Position numbers and translations under genes: made by a program. Below are positions 58,460-64,000 of a stretch of 64,000 nucleotides of DNA, piece after piece. The DNA lies in assembly GCF_013001025.1 (NCBI RefSeq), contig NZ_CP053021.1, positions 434,001 through 498,000 on the forward strand, written 5' to 3'. Under the pieces are notes generated by a model, which did not search any database, had not been told where the DNA came from, and saw only the letters and a list, made by a program, of their open reading frames with translations. Origin of the DNA: Sphingobium yanoikuyae (GTDB taxonomy: Bacteria; Pseudomonadota; Alphaproteobacteria; Sphingomonadales; Sphingomonadaceae). Each line of letters begins with the position of its first letter. The first letter of the stretch is position 1.

Positions 58460-59860
58460 TCAGCGCGCGCCGGCGGTGGCGCGCTTCTGGCCGTAGAGGA
58501 AATAGACGGCGAGGCCGATCGCGTTCCAGATCAGGCAGGCATAGATGGTCTTCATCGGCAGGCTGAGGAACAGATAGGCGCAGCCTAGCACGGCACCCAG
58601 GCCCACCAGCGTCGCCGCTGGCGTGCGGAAGGGGCGCTTGAGGTCCGGCGCGCGGCGGCGCAGGATCAGCAGGCAGGCGCCGACGGCGGTGAAGGCGATC
58701 AGCGTGCCGGCATTGGCGAGCGCGGCGATCTGGTCGATCGGCAGCACGCCGGCGATGATCGCCACCAGCACGGCGGTGACGGCGGTAATGCGCGCAGGGG
58801 TGCCGCGCTTCGAGATGCGGGCGAGCGATTGCGGCAGGAAGCCGTCCCGCGCCATCACCAGGAAGATGCGGCTCTGGCCGTAGAGAAAGCCCAGCAGCAC
58901 GGTGGGAAGCGCAATGACGGCGGCGATCGCGACGATCCGGGCGATCGACTCCTGGCCCATTTCACGCAGGATGAGGGCGAGCGGTTCGGGGCTGTCGGCG
59001 AAGCGGGTGAAGGGCATGGCGCCCACCGCTGCGGCGGCGACCAGCACATAGATGAGGGTGCAGACGATCAGCGAGCCGACGATACCGATGGCGAGGTCAC
59101 GGTCCGGGTTCTTGGCTTCCTCCGCCGCGGTCGAGATCGCGTCGAAGCCGTAGAAGGCGAAGAAGATGATCGCGGCGGCGGCCATCACGCCGCGCTCGAT
59201 GCCGTCAGGCCCCATATGCTTGGCAAAGCCGAAGGGCATGAAGGGTTCGAGATGCTGGGCGTCGAAGGCGGGCAGGGCGACCCAGACGAACAGGCTCAAG
59301 GTCGCGATCTTGATCAGCACCAGCAGCGTGTTGAGCCGGGCGCTTTCGCGCGTGCCGAACATCAGCAGGGCAGCGACGACGCCGATGATGAATATGGCTG
59401 GGATGTTGATGAGGCCGCCAAGCTCCGGCCCCTTGGTCAGTGCCTCGGGAAAGCCGAGCGGGGTGAGGAGCGGGGCGGCATAGCCCGACCAGCCGACCGC
59501 CACGGTCGAGACGACCAGCGAATATTCGAGGATCAGGCTCCAGCCCACGATCCAGGCAATGCCTTCGCCCAGTACCACATAGGAGTAGCTGTAGGCGCTG
59601 CCCGCTGCCGGCATCATGGTCGACAGTTCGGCATAAGCGAGCGCGGCGCAGGCGCAGATCGCGCCGGCAATGGCGAAGGAGATGAGGACGGCGGGGCCGG
59701 CGCGATCGGCGCCGACGCCGATCAGGGTGAGGATGCCGGTGCCGACGATCGCGCCGACGCCCAGCGCCAGCAGATGCGGCCAGGACAGGGTGCGCGCCAT
59801 GCTGTGGCCGCCTCCCTGGGGCGTCATCGCCTCCATCGGCTTGCGACGTGTCCAACTCAT
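58460..59860 (-). CDS. APC-family amino acid permease
   Basis: The 466-residue transporter has 12 hydrophobic segments and APC motifs: LALGVGAIVGTGILTLIGVG in TM1, CAALAYAELSTMMPAAGSAY in TM2-3, and FFAFYGFDAISTAAEEAKNP in TM6. It is closest in type to cationic amino acid/YfnA-like permeases. AGGGGGAGC lies about 6 nt before ATG 59860. No catabolic gene is adjacent, so the substrate is not assigned. Confidence 0.9.
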   Translation of the reverse strand: MSWTRRKPMEAMTPQGGGHSMARTLSWPHLLALGVGAIVGTGILTLIGVGADRAGPAVLISFAIAGAICACAALAYAELSTMMPAAGSAYSYSYVVLGEGIAWIVGWSLILEYSLVVSTVAVGWSGYAAPLLTPLGFPEALTKGPELGGLINIPAIFIIGVVAALLMFGTRESARLNTLLVLIKIATLSLFVWVALPAFDAQHLEPFMPFGFAKHMGPDGIERGVMAAAAIIFFAFYGFDAISTAAEEAKNPDRDLAIGIVGSLIVCTLIYVLVAAAAVGAMPFTRFADSPEPLALILREMGQESIARIVAIAAVIALPTVLLGFLYGQSRIFLVMARDGFLPQSLARISKRGTPARITAVTAVLVAIIAGVLPIDQIAALANAGTLIAFTAVGACLLILRRRAPDLKRPFRTPAATLVGLGAVLGCAYLFLSLPMKTIYACLIWNAIGLAVYFLYGQKRATAGAR

Positions 59861-60009
59861 AGAAAAGCTCCCCCTGTTATGCGGTCTGTGGCGGGTTTGC
59901 TGGCGCAAACGACGGGCGGGCGCAAGCGCCGAGCCGGAACGTGGCGACTTCTTACAATATTGGGCGTGGTTGCTGCGCTATTGTTGCCAAAGAGCGGGAG
60001 GTCGACGCA

Positions 60010-60732
60010 ATGGCGACGGCAATCGGTGCAGTGGAACGACAGGCGCGGGAACGGCGCATCTTCACCGGCATGGCGGCGCTGGTCGCCGTCACCGTGGTTG
60101 GCGGCTTCGGCAGCTTTGCCCTGCGTGGCTATGTCGACGTGGCGACCGTGCCCTGGTGGGTGCATGTCCATGCGCTGTCGCTGCTGGCATGGACGCTGCT
60201 GTTCCTGGCGCAGGCACTGCTGGTGGCGCAGCGGCGGACCGATCTCCATCGCCAGTTGGGCTGGGTTGCGGCCGGGCTTGCCTGCTTCCTGATCCCCTGG
60301 GGTATCGCGACGTCCATCCTGGCGGTGCAGATGGGGCGGGTGCCGCCTTTCTTCCCGTCGGGCATATTCCTGGTGCTGGGGCCGCTCGACATGCTGGCCT
60401 TTGGTGCGCTGACGCTTGTGGCGATCCTGCTGCGGCAGCGGAGCGACTGGCACAAGCGGCTGATATTGTGCGGGACCATCGCGATGATGGAGCCGGCATT
60501 CGGCCGGATATTGCCGATGCCGCTGCTGGGGCCATGGGCGGGCGCCTGCGCGACGCTTATGCAGTTGCTCTATGTCGGGATCGCGATGCGCGCCGATGCC
60601 GGACTGCGCGGCGCGGTGCATCCGGCCTATCGCTGGGGGCTGGCGGTGATCGCCGGGCGATTGCTGCTGGTCGAGTTGCTGGGGCGCACGGCGATCGTCG
60701 TTGGGGCGGCGGCCGCGCTGGCTGCGGGATAG
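60010..60732 (+). CDS. Unknown seven-helix membrane protein
   Basis: The 240-residue protein has six to seven hydrophobic segments, with WWVHVHALSLLAWTLLFLAQ, RTDLHRQLGWVAAGLACFLI and SDWHKRLILCGTIAMMEPAF. The HxH and LHRxLG pattern resembles DUF2306/heme-binding-like membrane proteins of proteobacteria. GGGAGG lies 8 nt before ATG 60010. It is not coupled to neighbours. Function is unknown. Confidence 0.7.
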   Translation: MATAIGAVERQARERRIFTGMAALVAVTVVGGFGSFALRGYVDVATVPWWVHVHALSLLAWTLLFLAQALLVAQRRTDLHRQLGWVAAGLACFLIPWGIATSILAVQMGRVPPFFPSGIFLVLGPLDMLAFGALTLVAILLRQRSDWHKRLILCGTIAMMEPAFGRILPMPLLGPWAGACATLMQLLYVGIAMRADAGLRGAVHPAYRWGLAVIAGRLLLVELLGRTAIVVGAAAALAAG

Positions 60733-60843
60733 CGCACTTGCGCTTGCGGCCGCTTTGGCTTAATGGGCGCCCTGCATCCGGGACTCTGGTCCTGGAACCC
60801 TGACGACTCCAGGATATCCAAGAGGGATATCGAATGGACGCTG

Positions 60844-60880
60844 GCCGGCGAGTTTTCGCCCGCCGGCGATTTTGTCGTTT
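60844..60880 (+). terminator. Terminator before ffh
   Basis: The stem GCCGGCG/CGCCGGC with a 10-nt loop is followed by GATTTTGTCGTTTT. It probably ends the upstream transcript or attenuates readthrough into ffh. The surrounding 196-bp gap (60733-60928) holds no convincing gene. Confidence 0.65.
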
Positions 60881-60928
60881 TGGGGTGGTGCATGGATTTT
60901 CCGGGCCTTGGCCCGAATTGAGGTGATG

Positions 60929-62416
60929 ATGTTCGATTCGCTAAGCGATCGTCTCGGTGGGGTATTCGACAAGCTGCGTGGGCGCGGTGCGCTTACGGAG
61001 GACGATGTCCGTGCCGCGATGCGCGAAGTGCGAGTCGCACTGCTGGAAGCCGACGTGGCGCTGCCCGTCGTCCGCCAGTTCGTCGACCAGGCGACCGAAA
61101 AGGCTGTCGGCAGCGATGTGCTGCGGTCGATCACGCCCGGCCAGATGGTCGTCAAGATCGTCTCCGACACGCTGACCGAGACGCTGGGCGCCGAAACCAG
61201 CGATCTGCTGATCGACGTCACCCCGCCGGCCGTCATCATGATGGTCGGCCTGCAGGGGTCGGGCAAGACGACCTCGACCGCGAAGATCGCCAAGCGCCTG
61301 AAGGACAAGGAGCGCAAGAAGGTGCTGATGGCGTCGCTCGACGTCCAGCGCCCGGCCGCGCAGGAGCAGCTGGCCGTCCTTGGCACCCAGATCGATGTCG
61401 CGACCCTGCCGATCGTCGCCGGCCAGCAGCCGGTGGAGATCGCCAAGCGCGCGCTGCAGTCGGCTAAGCTGCAGGGCTTCGACGTGGTCATGCTCGACAC
61501 CGCCGGCCGACTGCATGTCGACCAGGCGCTGATGGACGAGATGAAGGCGGTCGCCGACGTCGCCAATCCGGCGGAAATCCTGCTGGTGGTCGACTCGCTG
61601 ACCGGCCAGGATGCCGTGAACGTGGCGACCAGCTTCACCGCGCAGGTGCCGCTGACCGGTGTCGTGCTGACCCGTATGGACGGCGACGCCCGTGGCGGCG
61701 CGGCGCTGTCGATGCGCGCGGTCACCGGCCGTCCGATCAAGTTTGCCGGCACCGGTGAAAAGCTGGATGCCCTTGAACCCTTCCATCCGGCCCGCGTTGC
61801 CCAGCGCATCCTGGGCATGGGCGACGTCGTCAGCCTGGTCGAGAAGGCCGCCGAGACGATCGACGCCGAGGAAGCCGACAAGCTGGCCAAGAAGATGGCC
61901 AAGGGTCAGTTCGACATGAACGACCTGCGCAGCCAGCTCAATCAGATGCGCCGCATGGGCGGTCTGGGCGCGCTGGCCGGCATGCTGCCGGGCCTCAAGA
62001 AGGCGCAGGCGGCGATGGCCAATAGCGGCGCCAACGATAAGACGCTGCTGCATCTGGACGCGATGATCGGGTCGATGACCCCCAAGGAGCGCGAGAAGCC
62101 CGCGCTGATCAACGCCAAGCGCAAGATCCGTATCGCCAAGGGCGCCGGCCGCACCGTGCAGGACGTTAACCGTCTCCTGAAAATGCATCAGGAAATGGAA
62201 TCGGCGATGAAGAAGATCCGCAAGATGGGCGGCCTCAAGGGGCTGGTCAAGATGTTCACCGGCGGTGGCATGGGTGGATTGGGCGGCCTGGGTGGACCGG
62301 GCGGCGCGGATGGGCAGGGCGGTCCGCCCGACCTGTCGGGTCTGGGTGGCCTTGGTGGTCTGGGCGGCAACATGCCCAAGCTTCCGCCCGGCTTTCAGAA
62401 TTTTATGAAGAAATAA
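60929..62416 (+). CDS. ffh: Signal recognition particle protein Ffh
   Basis: The 495-residue SRP GTPase has an N domain (1-~85; LTEDDVRAAMREVRVALLEA), a G domain with GLQGSGKTTSTAKIA, DVQRPAAQEQL, DTAGRLHVD, TRMDGDARGG and the Met-rich M domain that binds 4.5S RNA and signal sequences. The C-terminus has a Gly-rich extension (GGLGGLGG repeats) before PKLPPGFQNFMKK, longer than in E. coli. Start is ATG 60929 or 60926; GAGG precedes both. It heads the ffh-rpsP-rimM operon. Confidence 0.97.
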   Translation: MFDSLSDRLGGVFDKLRGRGALTEDDVRAAMREVRVALLEADVALPVVRQFVDQATEKAVGSDVLRSITPGQMVVKIVSDTLTETLGAETSDLLIDVTPPAVIMMVGLQGSGKTTSTAKIAKRLKDKERKKVLMASLDVQRPAAQEQLAVLGTQIDVATLPIVAGQQPVEIAKRALQSAKLQGFDVVMLDTAGRLHVDQALMDEMKAVADVANPAEILLVVDSLTGQDAVNVATSFTAQVPLTGVVLTRMDGDARGGAALSMRAVTGRPIKFAGTGEKLDALEPFHPARVAQRILGMGDVVSLVEKAAETIDAEEADKLAKKMAKGQFDMNDLRSQLNQMRRMGGLGALAGMLPGLKKAQAAMANSGANDKTLLHLDAMIGSMTPKEREKPALINAKRKIRIAKGAGRTVQDVNRLLKMHQEMESAMKKIRKMGGLKGLVKMFTGGGMGGLGGLGGPGGADGQGGPPDLSGLGGLGGLGGNMPKLPPGFQNFMKK

Positions 62417-62457
62417 GCAATTTCCGTAATTTGGTTTGATTAGAAAGGTCTAGTTCC

Positions 62458-62898
62458 ATGGCAACCTCCATTCGTCTGTCGCGCGGCGGCTCCAAGAAGC
62501 GTCCCTATTACCGCATCGTCGTGGCCGACAGCCGCGCCCCGCGTGACGGCAAGTTCATCGAGCGCATCGGCAGCTACAACCCCGTCCTGCCCAAGGGCGA
62601 CGAAAAGCGCGTCATCATCGACGTCGAGCGTGCGAAGCACTGGGTTGCCGCCGGCGCCCAGGCGACCGACCGCGTTGCCCGCTTCCTGGACGCCGCTGGC
62701 GTGAAGGAGCGCGCTGCTCGCAACAACCCGAAGAAGGCAGAGCCGGGCCAGAAGGCCAAGGACCGCGCTGAAGACCGCGCCGCCAAGGCTGCCGAGGCTG
62801 AAGAAGCTGCGCGCGAAGCCGCTGCCGCTGCCGCTGCTCCGGCCGCTGAAGAAGCCGCTCCCGCTGAGGAAGCTGCTGCCGAGCAGGCCGAGGGCTGA
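62458..62898 (+). CDS. rpsP: 30S ribosomal protein S16
   Basis: The 146-residue protein starts [20 protein letters not shown], the conserved S16 N-terminus, and carries [19 protein letters not shown] and a ~60-residue Ala/Glu/Lys-rich tail absent from the 80-residue E. coli protein but usual in sphingomonads. It assembles into the 30S body. AAAGG lies about 11 nt before the ATG. Confidence 0.97.
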   Translation: MATSIRLSRGGSKKRPYYRIVVADSRAPRDGKFIERIGSYNPVLPKGDEKRVIIDVERAKHWVAAGAQATDRVARFLDAAGVKERAARNNPKKAEPGQKAKDRAEDRAAKAAEAEEAAREAAAAAAAPAAEEAAPAEEAAAEQAEG

Positions 62899-62903
62899 TC
62901 CTC

Positions 62904-63398
62904 TTGACCGACAAGCCCGTCACCCTGGCCGCGATCATCGGTGCCCATGGCGTGGCGGGCGAAGTCCGTCTGAAGCTGTTTGGCGAAGGGGCCGAGGCCC
63001 TGAAAAGCTACAAGAGCTTCGATGCGGCGGGGCGCACATTGACGTTGAAGTCGGTGCGCCCCGGCCCCAATGGCGCGGTGGCCCGCTTTGCCGAGATCGG
63101 CGATCGCGGCGCGGCCGAAGCCCTGCGCGGCACGGCGCTGACCGTCCCGCGTTCCGCCCTGCCGGCCTTGCCCGAGGGCGAATATTATCATGCCGACCTG
63201 GTCGGCCTTCCCTGCACCAGCAGCACCGGCGAGACGCTGGGGGAGATCATCGCGGTCGAGAATTTCGGCGCCGGCGACATCATCGAGGTGCAGCGTCCGT
63301 CCATCGAGGGCAAGCCCGGCAAGCGCTTCATGGCGCCGATGCATGTGGTACTGCTGAGCGAGGACGGCGCCGTGATTGACGCGGCTTTTACCGAATAG
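62904..63398 (+). CDS. rimM: Ribosome maturation factor RimM
   Basis: The 164-residue protein has the RimM N-terminal beta-barrel (LAAIIGAHGVAGEVRLKLFG) and PRC-barrel C-terminal domain (EYYHADLVGLPCTSSTGETL, GKRFMAPMHVV). It assists 30S assembly through S19. TTG 62904, 5 nt after the rpsP stop, is the best start. Its TAG stop overlaps the palindrome of the downstream vapBC promoter. Confidence 0.95.
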   Translation: MTDKPVTLAAIIGAHGVAGEVRLKLFGEGAEALKSYKSFDAAGRTLTLKSVRPGPNGAVARFAEIGDRGAAEALRGTALTVPRSALPALPEGEYYHADLVGLPCTSSTGETLGEIIAVENFGAGDIIEVQRPSIEGKPGKRFMAPMHVVLLSEDGAVIDAAFTE

Positions 63399-63418
63399 TA
63401 TATACGCTCCGTATATAC
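63398..63418. promoter_or_regulatory. vapBC operator palindrome
   Basis: The perfect dyad GTATATACG-CTC-CGTATATAC starts in the last base of the rimM stop codon and ends 11 bp before vapB. VapBC complexes bind such palindromes to repress their own operon. Confidence 0.75.
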
Positions 63419-63429
63419 GGAGCTTCTCC

Positions 63430-63699
63430 ATGGGCGAAGAATATCGGGCCAAGGTCTTTAAGTCGGGCAACAGCCTGGCGTTGCGGCTGCCAAAGGCGCT
63501 CGGCTTGCAGGAAGGCGCTGAAATGCGCCTGCGCGAGGAGAATGGCAAGTTCACCCTGGAGCCGGTTGATGCGCCGCCGCGCCTGATCGACGTCAGCAAA
63601 TTTGCCGGCAAGGCGCCCTGGTTGGAGGCGTTCTCTCGCGAAGAATTCGATGACAGTCCGCGAGTGTGGGACGATCCCGACTTTCCGGGCTTTCGTTGA
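63430..63699 (+). CDS. vapB: VapB-type antitoxin (AbrB/MazE swapped-hairpin family)
   Basis: The 89-residue antitoxin has an AbrB-like DNA-binding domain (YRAKVFKSGNSLALRLPKAL, MRLREENGKFTLEPV) and an acidic, disordered C-terminus (FSREEFDDSPRVWDDPDFPG) that should wrap the toxin. Start ATG 63430 follows CTTCTCC with no clear Shine-Dalgarno. Its TGA overlaps the vapC ATG (TGATG). Confidence 0.9.
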   Translation: MGEEYRAKVFKSGNSLALRLPKALGLQEGAEMRLREENGKFTLEPVDAPPRLIDVSKFAGKAPWLEAFSREEFDDSPRVWDDPDFPGFR

Positions 63700-64000
63700 T
63701 GTATTTGCTGGATACGAACAGTTGCATCTTCCTGTTCGCCGGCACCTATCCCGGACTGGTCAAGCGTGCGGCTGCGTGCCGGTCCGGCGATCTCGCGCTC
63801 TCTACGATCGTTCTGGCCGAACTGGCGCTTGGTTCGGCCAATGGCAAGATTCCGCCTGTCGAATTGCTGGACGCCTTTTTGGAGGAGGTTGTCCTGTTGC
63901 CCTTCGACGATGCGGCGGCGCGCGCCTATGCGCGAATGCCCTTTCGTAGAGGGCGATTTGACCGCCTGCTGGCGGCGCATGCACTGAGTCTCGACGCGAC
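63699..64000 (+). CDS. vapC: VapC-type PIN-domain toxin, truncated by the window edge
   Basis: The visible 100 residues start MYLLDTNSCIFLFAG with the first catalytic Asp of PIN nucleases, then STIVLAELALGSANG with the conserved Glu, and RRGRFDRLLAAHALSLDA, where the third acidic residue (FDR) is present. Such toxins cleave tRNA or rRNA. It is coupled to vapB. The end lies beyond the window. Confidence 0.9.
   Translation, partial: MYLLDTNSCIFLFAGTYPGLVKRAAACRSGDLALSTIVLAELALGSANGKIPPVELLDAFLEEVVLLPFDDAAARAYARMPFRRGRFDRLLAAHALSLDA

Noticed and set aside
60763..60921. A 52-codon open frame upstream of ffh
   Set aside because: No ribosome site, no domain, and it runs through a terminator-like hairpin with its T-rich tail.

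Overview
The window looks like a Sphingomonadales chromosome (Sphingobium or a close relative). It has high GC, a CpdR/N-formylglutamate amidohydrolase pair, a tlpA-argH-small lipoprotein-lysA-siroheme synthase cluster, TonB receptor and Tat-exported oxidase-era biology typical of the group, and an ffh-rpsP-rimM translation operon. The genus is inferred from gene content and order, not from a database match.

Bases 1 to about 15,673 are the right part of an integrated lambda/GTA-like prophage; its left end lies outside the window. A leftward operon (5873 down to 1) runs Cro-like protein, two small genes, a VRR-NUC nuclease, then an open reading frame whose first ~158 codons are a RecD/Dda-like helicase N-terminus and whose remainder is a tail tape-measure protein, followed by tail-tip genes. 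All head, packaging and most replication genes that should separate helicase from tape measure are missing, so the element is probably a deletion derivative. A CI-like repressor (5963-6568) sits between two groups of one operator sequence, GCAC-N5-GTGC (three copies on the Cro side, two on the rightward-promoter side). The rightward operon (6722-14480) has a folded leader and about 20 small, mostly overlapping, unrecognised genes, a ParB/DGQHR-type protein, and ends in a tyrosine integrase beside tRNA-Val(GAC), the probable attachment site.

From 15.9 to 36 kb the DNA is ordinary chromosome: DctA, CpdR, N-formylglutamate amidohydrolase, an acyltransferase-3/SGNH protein, a cytochrome P450, class II DAHP synthase, D-lactate dehydrogenase, a secreted TPR-CHAT protein, CysS, a MerR regulator, a YccA-like protein, a GIY-YIG nuclease between two pairs of inverted palindromes, PolA and an FUSC protein. 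From 36 to 48 kb come an outer-membrane protein, a class A beta-lactamase-like lipoprotein, an alpha/beta hydrolase, NadB, an ABC ATPase, a small HTH protein beside an 11-bp phased repeat array, and then a three-gene operon in which every product carries an export signal: a Tat HisC-like aminotransferase, a Tat class V aminotransferase and a Sec RidA. A TonB receptor lies just upstream. This trio is the best candidate for an undescribed pathway: PLP chemistry with its own RidA in the periplasm.

From 48 to 64 kb lie a TlpA lipoprotein, argH, an LptM-like lipoprotein, lysA, siroheme synthase, a response regulator, a TetR-controlled tripartite EmrAB-type efflux operon with a clear operator, an APC permease, a membrane protein, ffh-rpsP-rimM, and a vapBC toxin-antitoxin pair placed directly after rimM where trmD would usually follow. 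No rRNA, CRISPR array or insertion sequence was seen, and no stretch of more than about 300 bases lacks a gene.
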